Source of the DNA: Methylobacterium hispanicum | GTDB lineage: Bacteria; Pseudomonadota; Alphaproteobacteria; Rhizobiales; Beijerinckiaceae | Reading direction: 5' to 3' | NCBI RefSeq assembly: GCF_022179285.1 | Contig: NZ_BPQO01000001.1 | Span: 186,001 to 250,000, forward strand | DNA length: 64,000 nucleotides | Part shown: piece by piece, positions 7,223 to 15,999 of the stretch | Layout: the number at the start of each line of letters is the position of its first letter | How positions within the stretch are numbered: position 1 is the first letter of the stretch | Program-made: the position numbers and the translations under genes | The notes under the pieces: model-generated | Database searches by the model: none | Seen by the model: the letters and a program-made list of their open reading frames with translations, nothing else | What the model was told of the DNA's origin: nothing

Positions 7223-9003
7223 CACGCGGCCTCCGCGTCGAGGATGGCGGAGGGGCCGCCGAAATAGGCCTCGATCACCCGCGGATCCGCCTGCACCACC
7301 TCCGGACGGTCGCTCGCGATGATCTGGCCGTAATCGAGAACCGTCACGGTGTCGGCGACCGCCATGATCAGATCGACGTGGTGCTCGATGAGCAGCACCG
7401 AGACACCGAGCCCCGCGATCTTCCGAATCATCGCCTCCAGCTCGTCGATCTCCTGCGTGGTCAGGCCGGCGGCGGGTTCGTCGAGGAGCAGCAGGCGCGG
7501 ACGCGTGGCCAGCGCGCGGGCGATCTCCAGGCGGCGCTGATGGCCGAAGGGCAGGAAGCACGCCTGCTCGTTGGCCGCCTCGGTGAGCCCCACGAAATCG
7601 AGCAGCCCGATCGCGGCCGCCCGGCAGGCGGCCTCCTCGCGGCGGAAGCGGGGCGTGCGCAGCACCGCGCCGGGCAGGCCGTAGCCGAGATGGCTGAAGC
7701 CGCCCACCATGACGTTCTCCAGCACGCTCATCTGCCCGAAGAGTTCGGTGTTCTGGAAGGTGCGGGCGAGGCCGAGCCGCGAGACGGCGTGGACCTTCCG
7801 GCCGGCGAGATCGGTCCCGTCGAGGCGGAACGTCCCCTCGCTCGGCCGATAGAAGCCCGAGATCGTGTTGACGAAGGTCGACTTACCGGCCCCGTTCGGG
7901 CCGATCAGGGCGTGGATCTCGCCCGGGGCGACCCGGACGCTCGCGGCGGAGAGCGCCGTCAGCCCGCCGAAGCGCACGGTGAGGCCGTCGGTCTCCAGGC
8001 CGGCCGGCGCGCGGCCGGCCAGGATCGCGGCGGCGGGCGTGCCCTCTGCCGGATCGACGCCGCGCGGGGCGGGGCGCAGGCGGGCGTAGAACTGGCCCAG
8101 CGTGCCCAGGATGCCGCCCGGCAGACCGAACATCACGGCGAGCAGCAGGGCGCCGTAGGCGAATTTCTGCCACTCGGCGAAGCTCTGCAGCACCTCCGGC
8201 AGGTAGGTCAGGATGAAGGCGCCGACGACCGGCCCGAAGGTCGAGGCCGCGCCGCCCAGGATCACCATCAGCAGGAAGCGGACGGAATCCGAGAAGGTGA
8301 AGATGTCGGGCGAGATGTAGGCGTTGAGGAAGGCGTAGAAGCTGCCCGCGATCCCCGCCGTCACCGCCGCGACCGCGAAGGCGAGCGTGCGGATTCCCGT
8401 AGCGCCGATGCCGAGGCTGCGCGCGGCCGTCTCGCTCTGAGCGACCGCCAGCATCGCGCGGCCGTAGCCCGAGTGCTTGAGGTTGTGCGCCGCCAGCGTG
8501 GCAAGGAACAGGGTGACGGCCAGCACCGCGTAGAAGGCGTAGCCCGAGAGCGGGTAGCCGAGGAGGTTCGGGCCGGGGATGCCGGTGAGCCCCGTGGTGC
8601 CGCCGGTGAGGCCCTGCCACTCGATGGCGACGTTCTCGACGATGAGGCCGAAGGCGATCGTCACCACCGCGAGGTAGACGCCCCGCACCCGCACGCTCGG
8701 ATAGGCGAGCGCGGCGCCGAACAGCCCGGCCACGAGGGCCGCGCCGAGACTGGCGAGGACGAGGTCGAGGCCGAGCCGGATCGCCAGGATCGACCCCGTA
8801 TAGGCGCCGAGCGCGAACAGGCCGGCCTGGCCCAGCGAGACGAGGCCGGTGAGCCCGACCAGGACGTTCAGGCCGACCGCGATCACGCCGTAGATCAGGA
8901 ACAGCATGAACAGGCGCAGCTCGTACTCGTTGCCGGAGGTGAGCGGCACGACGACGAGGACGGCCGCGAGCAGCGCGAAGCCGAGGGCGTGAAGAGCCTT
9001 CAT
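7222..9003 (-). CDS. Fused LivM permease - LivG ATPase of a HAAT-family ABC transporter
   Basis: A 593-residue single-chain fusion. Residues 1 to about 305 are a LivM-type permease with roughly nine hydrophobic segments, including LNVLVGLTGLVSLGQAG. After a short Pro/Ala linker, residues from about 335 are a LivG-type ATPase: Walker A GPNGAGKS near 368-375, TFQNTELF, a degenerate signature LPFGHQRRLE, Walker B LLLLDEPAAGL, and LLIEHHVD. Such fusions are known in some hydrophobic-amino-acid-uptake (HAAT) systems but are less common than separate genes. Start ATG 9003 overlaps the livH stop by 4 bases; its stop overlaps livF. It imports an amide, ureide or amino acid with its operon partners. 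Confidence 0.9.
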   Translation of the reverse strand: MKALHALGFALLAAVLVVVPLTSGNEYELRLFMLFLIYGVIAVGLNVLVGLTGLVSLGQAGLFALGAYTGSILAIRLGLDLVLASLGAALVAGLFGAALAYPSVRVRGVYLAVVTIAFGLIVENVAIEWQGLTGGTTGLTGIPGPNLLGYPLSGYAFYAVLAVTLFLATLAAHNLKHSGYGRAMLAVAQSETAARSLGIGATGIRTLAFAVAAVTAGIAGSFYAFLNAYISPDIFTFSDSVRFLLMVILGGAASTFGPVVGAFILTYLPEVLQSFAEWQKFAYGALLLAVMFGLPGGILGTLGQFYARLRPAPRGVDPAEGTPAAAILAGRAPAGLETDGLTVRFGGLTALSAASVRVAPGEIHALIGPNGAGKSTFVNTISGFYRPSEGTFRLDGTDLAGRKVHAVSRLGLARTFQNTELFGQMSVLENVMVGGFSHLGYGLPGAVLRTPRFRREEAACRAAAIGLLDFVGLTEAANEQACFLPFGHQRRLEIARALATRPRLLLLDEPAAGLTTQEIDELEAMIRKIAGLGVSVLLIEHHVDLIMAVADTVTVLDYGQIIASDRPEVVQADPRVIEAYFGGPSAILDAEAA

Positions 9004-9875
9004 ACCTTGAAGATCTCCCGGCGGCCGAACAGGCCCTGAGGAAAGGCGAGGAGCACGAGGATCATCGCGCTGAAGCCGACGATCTCGCGCGCCGCGGTCG
9101 AGACGTAGCCCTCGACGAACTTCTCCATGACGCCGAAGGCGAGGCCGGCGAGCACCACGCCGGGCCCGCTGGTGATGCCGCCGATGATGGCGACCGCGAA
9201 CCCTTTCAGCCCGAGCAGGACGCCCATGCTGGCCGAGGCCTGGATCACGGGCGCGACGAGCACGCCCGCGCCCGCGCCGAACAGGGCGGCGAGGCCGAAG
9301 GAGAGCATCACGATGCGGTCGACGTCGATGCCCATCAGGGACGCCGCTTGGCGGCTATGGGCGACCGCCTGCATCGCCCGCCCGACGAGCGTGTGCCGCT
9401 GCATCAGGTGGAGGCCCACCATCGCCAGCACCGCGACCGCCGGGATGGCGAGTTCCTGCGGGTAGACGCCCGCGCCGAGGATCGAGATCGCCTTGTCGAC
9501 GCCCGGCGAGGGCAAGGGCCGCGAGAAGCCGCCGAACTGCATGGTGGCGAGCGATTCCGCCATGATGCCGACCGCGATGGTGGTGAGCATCCAGCCGATC
9601 GAGGCGTTGGCGCCGATGAACGGCCGCACCGCGAAGCGCTCCAGCACCACGCCGAACAGGGCGCCGGCCAGGATCGCCAGCAGGCAGGCGAACGGCAGCG
9701 GCAGGCCGGCGTCGAGGCCCATCACGGCGAGCACGGCGCCGATCATCAGCGTGTCGCCGTGGGCGAAGTTCACGGCCTTGGCGGCCGACCACATGATGTG
9801 GAAGCCCAGCGCGACGAGGGCGTAGATGCCGCCGATCGCGAGGCCCGAGAGCGTGTATTGCAGGGCGGTCGTCAT
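9000..9875 (-). CDS. livH: Branched-chain amino acid/amide-type ABC transporter permease LivH
   Basis: A 291-residue inner-membrane permease with about eight hydrophobic segments. The N-terminal LSGLAIGGIYALVALG and the following VNFAHGDTLMIGA are the classical LivH signature, and the later GLKGFAVAIIGG matches the conserved coupling region. Start ATG 9875. The 3' end overlaps the start of livMG by 4 bases (ATGA type), so the subunits are translationally coupled. The 157-base gap to the upstream binding-protein gene contains a hairpin, which may help give more binding protein than permease. Confidence 0.93.
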   Translation of the reverse strand: MTTALQYTLSGLAIGGIYALVALGFHIMWSAAKAVNFAHGDTLMIGAVLAVMGLDAGLPLPFACLLAILAGALFGVVLERFAVRPFIGANASIGWMLTTIAVGIMAESLATMQFGGFSRPLPSPGVDKAISILGAGVYPQELAIPAVAVLAMVGLHLMQRHTLVGRAMQAVAHSRQAASLMGIDVDRIVMLSFGLAALFGAGAGVLVAPVIQASASMGVLLGLKGFAVAIIGGITSGPGVVLAGLAFGVMEKFVEGYVSTAAREIVGFSAMILVLLAFPQGLFGRREIFKV

Positions 9876-9976
9876 GGCTGCCGCGTTGGCTCCCGGTGCG
9901 AGGCGGGCAGGTCGTTCTGCGGAGGCAGGGCGCGGTCCGGCCCGGTGAGGGGGGATCCGGGCGAACCGCGCCCTGC

Positions 9977-9995
9977 CCCTCCCCGCCGGGGAGGG
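9977..9995. repeat. Hairpin between the binding-protein and livH genes
   Basis: An 8-bp perfect stem (CCCTCCCC at 9977-9984 and GGGGAGGG at 9988-9995) with a 3-base loop. Intercistronic hairpins after the binding-protein gene often stabilise that part of the message; this role is inferred. Confidence 0.5.
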
Positions 9996-10032
9996 CGTGG
10001 GAGGCGCGTGTGCGCCTCCGGCTCGTCGTTCT

Positions 10033-11226
10033 TCAGTTCGACTTGCCGTAGGGCGTCTGGGCGATCGGCAGGAGCTTGCCGTCGGACCAGACGGTCAGCT
10101 TGTAGTCGCGCGGCAGGATCGCGTCCTGGCGCTCGGGATCGGCGGCGTCGAAGGCCGGGTCGTACTTGGCGACGAGGCCGTCGTACCGGACCTGGTAGAG
10201 CGCCTCGCGGACCTTCTTCCAGTCGTAGGCGCCGGCCTTCTCGATCGCCTGGGCCACGATGTGAACGGCGTCGTAGGCGTTGGCGATGCCCGAGCCCATC
10301 TTGATCTGCGACGGGTCCTTGAGGCCGTACTTCGCCTGGATCTTCTGCCAGAGCGCCTGACCCTTGGGATCGAGGTCGCCCATGAAGCTGTAGGTCTGCA
10401 CGACCTCGACGCCGTTGGCGAGCGGGCCGGCGAGCTCGCCGAGATTGCCCGCGATGCCCCAGGCGCCGATGATGGTGGGCTTGTAGCCGACCTTGTCCAT
10501 CGAGCGGACGAGCTGGTTGCCCTCGCGGTCGAGGGCCCAGAATAGGGCGACGTCGGCGCCGGCATCGCGCGCGCGGATCGCCTGCGCGGTCATGTCCTGG
10601 TCGTTCCAGTTGAAGGTCTCGGCGGCGACCAGCTCCTTGCCGGCCTTCGCGATGGCGGCCTTGACGTCCGGCACCGCGCCGTTGCCCCAGCCGGTATTCT
10701 CGTAGAAGAACGCGATCTTGCCCGTCTTCGAGACCTTGGCGGCCTGCTCGACGAGGAAGCGGGCGACCCATTTGTCCTTGGCCGAGACCCGGAACATGTA
10801 GTTCGGGCTGCGGCCGTTCTCGATCGCCTGGGTGTTGGCCGCGAGCACGCCGACGAAGGGGATGCCGATGGCGTGCACCGGCTCGACCTGCGCCACCGAG
10901 ACGGTGGAGTGATAGCCGCCCAGGATCACCACGCACTTGTCGGCGAGCGCGATGCGGCGCGTGTTGTCGACGCCGCGCGGCGGCGCGCCGGCATCGTCGT
11001 ACTGGACGAAGCGCAGAGGCTTGCCGAGGACGCCGCCCTTCGCGTTGATCTCTTGGATGGCGATCTCGGCACCCATCTTGATCGCCTGACCGCCGAACGC
11101 CGCCGGGCCCGTGATCGCCGCGGAATTGCCGATGCAGGGCTCCTGCTGCGCCAGTGCCGAACCGGGAACCGTGAAAGCCAGGGGCGCGGCCAGGACGAGG
11201 CGGCGCAAATACTTGTGCGCTTCCAT
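10033..11226 (-). CDS. Periplasmic solute-binding protein of a Liv/amide-type ABC transporter
   Basis: A 397-residue type I periplasmic binding protein (Peripla_BP_6 type). A signal peptide spans about residues 1-26 (basic start, LVLAAPLAF core, cut after SALAQ). The mature N-terminus has the ITGPAAFGGQAIKMGAEIAIQEINA pattern in which the ligand-binding loops lie. The frame is open far upstream, but ATG 11226 has a GGAG element 8 bases before it and starts the signal peptide. It is the first gene of the operon and probably sets its specificity. LivJ-like families bind branched-chain amino acids, urea, amides and aromatic acids; the cyclase, amidase and hydantoinase beside it suggest an amide or ureide rather than leucine. 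Confidence 0.9.
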   Translation of the reverse strand: MEAHKYLRRLVLAAPLAFTVPGSALAQQEPCIGNSAAITGPAAFGGQAIKMGAEIAIQEINAKGGVLGKPLRFVQYDDAGAPPRGVDNTRRIALADKCVVILGGYHSTVSVAQVEPVHAIGIPFVGVLAANTQAIENGRSPNYMFRVSAKDKWVARFLVEQAAKVSKTGKIAFFYENTGWGNGAVPDVKAAIAKAGKELVAAETFNWNDQDMTAQAIRARDAGADVALFWALDREGNQLVRSMDKVGYKPTIIGAWGIAGNLGELAGPLANGVEVVQTYSFMGDLDPKGQALWQKIQAKYGLKDPSQIKMGSGIANAYDAVHIVAQAIEKAGAYDWKKVREALYQVRYDGLVAKYDPAFDAADPERQDAILPRDYKLTVWSDGKLLPIAQTPYGKSN

Positions 11227-11352
11227 GCGATGGGCTCCGATTTCCTGATGATGGCCCGGGTTCGGCCCCGATGCTTGATCGATGAGCCTCAGGCTACGCA
11301 GCGAATACAGGGGCCCGCAAAGACCAATTTCCGATACAAGACATTGGAAAAT

Positions 11353-11373
11353 CCTATGAGCCTCAATCATAGG
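11353..11373. promoter_or_regulatory. Palindrome in the divergent promoter region (probable LysR operator)
   Basis: Perfect 7-bp arms CCTATGA (11353-11359) and TCATAGG (11367-11373) separated by 7 bases. It contains a T-N11-A spacing, the core of LysR-family recognition sites, and lies between the divergent binding-protein and lysR genes, the usual place for such an operator. Confidence 0.65.
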
Positions 11374-11395
11374 CGGGATCCGACACGGTGCTCGG

Positions 11396-11433
11396 GCGTC
11401 AACACACTGCGTCGCAAACACAATTTTTGACGC
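11396..11433. promoter_or_regulatory. Second inverted repeat in the divergent promoter region
   Basis: GCGTCAA (11396-11402) and TTGACGC (11427-11433) are perfect inverted copies with 24 bases between them; the inner TGCGTC and GACGCA also pair. It could be an auxiliary regulator site or overlap the -35 of the transporter operon. No well-matched -10 box was identified. Confidence 0.4.
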
Positions 11434-11529
11434 AATGCACATAGCTTGCGCAGATTGCCCAGGCCTAGAGCAGTTTGACATGCTCGTGGCGTTGCAACGA
11501 TCCTGGCGTGCGCCTTGAGCAGGATCGCC

Positions 11530-12492
11530 ATGGATCTTCGTCAGCTTCGGTACTTCGCGCAGATCGCGGAGAGCGGAAACGTCTCGCGGGCCGCCGAGGT
11601 GCTGCGGATCGCCCAGCCCTCGCTCAGCCAGCAGATGCGCAACCTCGAGGACGAACTCGGCGTCGCGCTGCTGTTCCGGCACGCCCGCGGGGTGACGCCC
11701 ACCGAACTCGGGCTCAAGTTCTACGAGCACGCGCGGCGCATCCTGCAGGAGGTCGAGCGGGCCAAGGAGGTGGTGCGCTCGCAGGCGACGAGCCCGAGCG
11801 GGCGCATCTCGGTCGGACTGCCGACCTCGGCCTGCCGGGGCCTGTCCCTGCCGCTGCACCGAACGATGGCGGAGGCGCTGCCCAACATCAGCCTGCACAT
11901 CGTCGAGGCGATGAGCGGGACGCTGGACGAGTGGATCCAATCCGGTCGCCTCGACGTCGCGCTTCTCTACGACCACAAGGCGTTCGAGCACGTGGCCTGG
12001 ACCGAGATGATGGTCGAGGACCTGATGTTCGTCGTCCCCGCCTCCCACCCGCTGGCCGCGCGTCGCGAGATCGCGTTCGGCGAGGTCTTCCGGCAGGCGC
12101 TGCCCGTGGTGCTTCCCGGGCGGCCGAACGTGCTGCGCACCGTGATCGAGCAGCTCGCGGCGCGCCACGACATCACGCCGATGGCGACCGACTGCGAGAG
12201 CCTGCCGGCGATCGCGGAGCTCGTGCGCGCCGAGGCCTTCGCGGCCATCATGCCGCATTTCGCCCTGGCCGCGGAGATCGAGCGCGGCGAGATGGTCGCC
12301 ATACCGATCGTCGATCCGACGCCGTCCTGGCGGCTCTCGGTCGTGGTCTCGCAGCGTACCCTGAATGCCCGCGGCAGCGAGGCCGTCGCAGAGGTTCTGG
12401 CGGGCGTGATCGGGGATCTGGTCGAGCGCTCCATCTGGCGGGCGCGCCTCAAGCCGACGGAGCGCCCGGCCCCCGTGCGGGTGCGCGCATAA
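11530..12492 (+). CDS. LysR-family transcriptional regulator
   Basis: A 320-residue LysR regulator. The winged helix-turn-helix is residues 1-60 (MDLRQLRYFAQIAESG, then LRIAQPSLSQQM as recognition helix), followed by the linker helix and a periplasmic-binding-protein-like effector domain from about residue 90. The frame opens at a TTG at 11515, but ATG 11530 gives the canonical LysR N-terminus and has an AGGA element at normal spacing. It is divergent from the transporter/hydrolase operon and 14 bases upstream of the hydantoinase gene, so it very likely controls both units through the palindrome at 11353-11373, with the substrate or a breakdown product as effector. Confidence 0.93.
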   Translation: MDLRQLRYFAQIAESGNVSRAAEVLRIAQPSLSQQMRNLEDELGVALLFRHARGVTPTELGLKFYEHARRILQEVERAKEVVRSQATSPSGRISVGLPTSACRGLSLPLHRTMAEALPNISLHIVEAMSGTLDEWIQSGRLDVALLYDHKAFEHVAWTEMMVEDLMFVVPASHPLAARREIAFGEVFRQALPVVLPGRPNVLRTVIEQLAARHDITPMATDCESLPAIAELVRAEAFAAIMPHFALAAEIERGEMVAIPIVDPTPSWRLSVVVSQRTLNARGSEAVAEVLAGVIGDLVERSIWRARLKPTERPAPVRVRA

Positions 12493-12506
12493 GAGACTGA
12501 GACCGC

Positions 12507-13928
12507 ATGACCGAATTCGACCTCGCCATCCGGGGCGGCACGCTGGTGACCGCCACCGACACGCTCCGCGCCGATCTCGGCATCCGCGACGGGCGCATCG
12601 CGGCCGTGGCCGAGCGGATCACCGACGCCGCCCGCACCCTCGACGCGTCGGGCCTCCTCGTGCTGCCCGGCGGCATCGACAGCCACGTCCACATCGCCCA
12701 GGCCTCGGGACCCGGGATTGTCATGGCGGACGACTTCGCCTCGGCGACGCGGGCCGCGGCCGCGGGCGGCAACACCTGCGTGATGCCCTTCGCGCTCCAG
12801 CCGCGCGGCGCGTCCCTGCGGGAGGCCACCCACGCCTACCGGGCGCTCGCGGAGGGGCAGTGCCACATCGACGTGGCGATCCACCTCATCGTCTCGGACC
12901 CGACGCCCGCCGTGCTCGGCCAGGAACTGCCCGCGCTGATCGCCGAGGGCTACACCTCGTTCAAGGTCTTCATGACCTACGACGACCTCGTCCTGAACGA
13001 CCGCCAGATCCTCGACGTGTTCGACGTCGCCCGCCGCGAGGGCGCGCGCGTGATGGTCCATGCCGAGGGCTACGACACCATCCGGTACATGAGCGAGAAG
13101 CTGGAGCGCGCCGGCCAGACCGCGCCCTACGGCCACGCCCTGTCGCGGCCCGAACTGGTGGAGCGCGAGGCGGCGCACCGGGCGATCGCCCACGCGGAGC
13201 TGGTGGATCTCCCCATCGTCATCGTGCACGTCTCGGGCGAGCAGGCCATGGAGCAGATCGCCTGGGCCCGGGCACGGGGCCTGAAGATCCACGCCGAGAC
13301 CTGCCCGCAATACCTCACGCTGACGGCCGAGGACCTGAAGGGCCGCGGCAACCCCGATCCGATGGCGGGCGCGAAATACGTCTGCTCGCCCCCGCCCCGC
13401 GACAGCGCGAGTCAGGCCGCGATCTGGCGCGGGCTGGAGACGGGTTTGTTCGAGATCGTCTCCTCGGACCATTGCCCGTTCCGCTACGACGACCCGAGCG
13501 GCAAGCTGAACCCGCGCGCGAAGGAGTCTTTCCGCTACGTGCCGAACGGCATCCCGGGCATCGAGACGCGTCTGCCGATCCTGTTCTCGGAAGGCGTCTC
13601 GACGGGCCGGATCTCCCTGAACCGCTTCGTGGACCTCACCGCCACGAATCACGCCAAGCTCTACGGCCTCTACCCGCGCAAGGGCTCCATCGGCGTTGGG
13701 TTCGACGCGGACCTGACGCTCTGGGACCCGAACCGCCGCGAGACGCTCACCCAGGCGAGGCTGCATCACGGCGCGGACTACACCCCCTGGGAGGGGTTCT
13801 CGGTGACGGGCTGGCCGGTGATGACCATCGCGCGGGGCGTGGTGGTGGCGGAGGACGGCCGGTTCACGGGCGCCCCGTATCGAGGGCGGGTGATCGACCG
13901 GACGGTGCAGTCCGCGCCACCACGGTGA
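12507..13928 (+). CDS. Dihydropyrimidinase/hydantoinase-family amidohydrolase
   Basis: A 473-residue cyclic amidohydrolase. The binuclear metal site is complete: His60 and His62 in IDSHVHI, Lys153 in YTSFKVFMTY (the carbamylated lysine), His185, His241 (IVHVSG) and Asp321 (SSDHCPF). The C-terminal ADLTLWDP segment is typical of D-hydantoinases and dihydropyrimidinases, which open hydantoins or 5,6-dihydropyrimidines to N-carbamoyl products. Allantoinase or dihydroorotase are less likely on the motif context. It follows lysR by 14 bases and probably acts with the amidase and cyclase genes. No N-carbamoyl amidohydrolase or dihydropyrimidine dehydrogenase is present here, so a full reductive pyrimidine pathway is not shown. 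Confidence 0.9.
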   Translation: MTEFDLAIRGGTLVTATDTLRADLGIRDGRIAAVAERITDAARTLDASGLLVLPGGIDSHVHIAQASGPGIVMADDFASATRAAAAGGNTCVMPFALQPRGASLREATHAYRALAEGQCHIDVAIHLIVSDPTPAVLGQELPALIAEGYTSFKVFMTYDDLVLNDRQILDVFDVARREGARVMVHAEGYDTIRYMSEKLERAGQTAPYGHALSRPELVEREAAHRAIAHAELVDLPIVIVHVSGEQAMEQIAWARARGLKIHAETCPQYLTLTAEDLKGRGNPDPMAGAKYVCSPPPRDSASQAAIWRGLETGLFEIVSSDHCPFRYDDPSGKLNPRAKESFRYVPNGIPGIETRLPILFSEGVSTGRISLNRFVDLTATNHAKLYGLYPRKGSIGVGFDADLTLWDPNRRETLTQARLHHGADYTPWEGFSVTGWPVMTIARGVVVAEDGRFTGAPYRGRVIDRTVQSAPPR

Positions 13929-14046
13929 GCCGAGGCGGCGACACCCCAACCGATCCGCCTCTCGGCCGGCGAACGCACGTTCGCGGTGCGGTACACCCAG
14001 GCGGTCCAGTCCGCGTGCATCGTCACCTCCCCGGCCCTGGGCTGGT

Positions 14047-15999
14047 TCACGGCACAGGTACGTCCTCCGTCAGGGAATCGATTGAGAGCAGGTAGCCGAG
14101 CAGCGCCTCTTGATCGCTGAGACTGTACCCCGCCGCCGCATCGACCCAGTAGGCATGCCCTTCCCCCGTTACGCGTGCCGTGCGCGCCGTGACGGAGGCG
14201 CGGTTGGCGGCCACGACCCGCCCGCGCAGGTCTCGGTCCACCAGGGCGCGCAGGCTGTTGCGCGGGTCAGGCGCGAGGCCACGGGCGAGGGTGCCGGGTA
14301 CGCCGAGCTGCCCGGCGGGGTCGGGCCCGACCGCGACACCGCTGTCGTGCAGGTAGGGCGCCGACCACGTGAGGCCGACGAGATTTGGAACCTTGTAGCC
14401 ACCTTCGGTTCCGGCATGCGCCCAGCCCAGCTGAACCTGGCGAAGCGCGTCTCCATCCAGGGGGATCGGCACGATCTTCGGGTCGGCTTGCAGCGGGAAC
14501 GGGGTATCGGTCGCGAACATCGTGGGAGCGGAGAGACGCGCCTCCATCTTCGCCCCGGCGCGGGCCCGAGTCGGCTCGGTGCCGATCTCGCCTACGGGCA
14601 CGATCCGATTGTTGGTGAGCGCAGGGCCGGAATGGCACCCAGCGCACCCGGCCCGCTCGAACACCGTGCGCCCGGCCGCAACCTCGACTTTCGGGGCGGT
14701 CGGCGGACGCAGCAGGTTTTGAAAGGCCGACATGGCGTTGTTGGCGAAGTTCGCCGGCTCCCCGGGTACGGAGGCGAACAGACCGTTGTCGGTCATGTAG
14801 TTCGTTGCCGGAAAGCTTGGCAGGACGGCGTACCGGTTGAGGCCCGGCGAGCCGGGCGTCGGGTCGAAGGCGGCCAGGATCGTGCTCGGCGTCCTGCCTC
14901 CCTTAGGATCGTAGCGCAGGGACGGATTGATCGCCCCCTGGAACAGGATGCCGAGGTAGAGATCCGGATCGAGCCCGAACAACCAGGGCGCCGCGGCGGC
15001 GAGCTGCGTCGTGTCGGAATTGGCCGCGTGCACGTTGTTGTTCAGCGACGACAGACCCTTGAAAGGCCCGACGGCTTCGCGCCCGCTCCAGCTGTAGGGC
15101 TCGCCGTAGGCGGAGAAGCTCGACGGGATGGAGGTCGGGTTCGTCACCCGGTCGGCGGAGGAGTCGAAGCTGCCCGGCGGCCAGCTCGCGACCTCGATCT
15201 TGGCCGCGGCCTCCAGCTTGTCGCGGTCCGGCAGCACCGCGGTGCCTCCGCCAGGGGTCGGTACCGTCCGCGCCGGATCGCCGGCGAGGGCCGCGAGATC
15301 GACGCTGCCATGCATGAAGTAGGCCGAGGCGTTGGCCGAGAGCGCGAGCAACAGGCCAGCGTTGAGGTCGGCGTTCGGCGCCCCCTCTACCACTTTGCCG
15401 GTGCGCGGATCGACCGCCGCGTGGCAGAGGGCACAGGTGATGCCGAGGCGCAGGTGACCGCGGTCGTAGAAGGTCTTCAGACCGATGATGCCGAGGCCGC
15501 CCGTCTCGACGTCCAGGCCGGTCGAGACGAGATCGCCCTTGCGCCATTGGCGCTCGCCGATCCGCACGTCCTGTGCGACACGGACCTGGAGATTGTTCGT
15601 GGCTTTCCCGCCGAGAAGGAGCACGGCGCGGGCGACCTCGTAGGGCGTCAGGGCGCCGTCGAGCATCCCCATGACGTCGGTGAGGAAGACCTCGTTCCCG
15701 AAGGTCTCGGTGTAGAAAGCCTCCCGACCGCGCGCGACGACGGCCTCGTCGATAGCGAAGGCGCCGGCTTCGGGCGCCAGCGTCCGGCGCCCCGCCTCGG
15801 TGGCCCGCAGGGCCTGCGCCTCCTCCGGACCGATGCGACGCCCGAGGAGATCGTAAGCCGTACGGATCGGGTAACGGTCGGGGTTCGCGAGGGCTTCGCG
15901 CGCGGGCATCGGCGCGTAGCTGAATCGGCCAAATTTCGCGACGGTGGCGACAAGAATGAGGACAGTGAAGGCGATCAGGATCAGATAACGGGAACGCAT
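14047..15999 (-). CDS. Membrane-anchored di-heme cytochrome c protein
   Basis: A 650-residue protein with an N-terminal hydrophobic segment (residues 4-20, no clear cleavage site, probably an anchor) and two c-type heme motifs: CALCH in the middle and CAGCH in the C-terminal third. The second heme domain resembles the di-heme peroxidase/MauG-like region (GCAGCHSGPALTNN), with methionines downstream that could be axial ligands. ATG 15999 is chosen because it begins the anchor; the open frame upstream is not protein-like. It would act in the periplasm as an electron-transfer or peroxidase-like protein. No dehydrogenase partner is adjacent, so the donor is unknown. Confidence 0.8.
   Translation of the reverse strand: MRSRYLILIAFTVLILVATVAKFGRFSYAPMPAREALANPDRYPIRTAYDLLGRRIGPEEAQALRATEAGRRTLAPEAGAFAIDEAVVARGREAFYTETFGNEVFLTDVMGMLDGALTPYEVARAVLLLGGKATNNLQVRVAQDVRIGERQWRKGDLVSTGLDVETGGLGIIGLKTFYDRGHLRLGITCALCHAAVDPRTGKVVEGAPNADLNAGLLLALSANASAYFMHGSVDLAALAGDPARTVPTPGGGTAVLPDRDKLEAAAKIEVASWPPGSFDSSADRVTNPTSIPSSFSAYGEPYSWSGREAVGPFKGLSSLNNNVHAANSDTTQLAAAAPWLFGLDPDLYLGILFQGAINPSLRYDPKGGRTPSTILAAFDPTPGSPGLNRYAVLPSFPATNYMTDNGLFASVPGEPANFANNAMSAFQNLLRPPTAPKVEVAAGRTVFERAGCAGCHSGPALTNNRIVPVGEIGTEPTRARAGAKMEARLSAPTMFATDTPFPLQADPKIVPIPLDGDALRQVQLGWAHAGTEGGYKVPNLVGLTWSAPYLHDSGVAVGPDPAGQLGVPGTLARGLAPDPRNSLRALVDRDLRGRVVAANRASVTARTARVTGEGHAYWVDAAAGYSLSDQEALLGYLLSIDSLTEDVPVP

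Noticed and set aside
4949..7267. A 772-codon open frame on the plus strand antisense to the amidase, cyclase and livF genes
   Set aside because: The product is low-complexity Arg/Ala/Asp/Gly typical of a frame opposite high-GC genes; the minus strand carries clear families with catalytic motifs.
7378..9039. A 553-codon plus-strand open frame opposite livMG
   Set aside because: Same composition artefact; the minus strand encodes the fused transporter.
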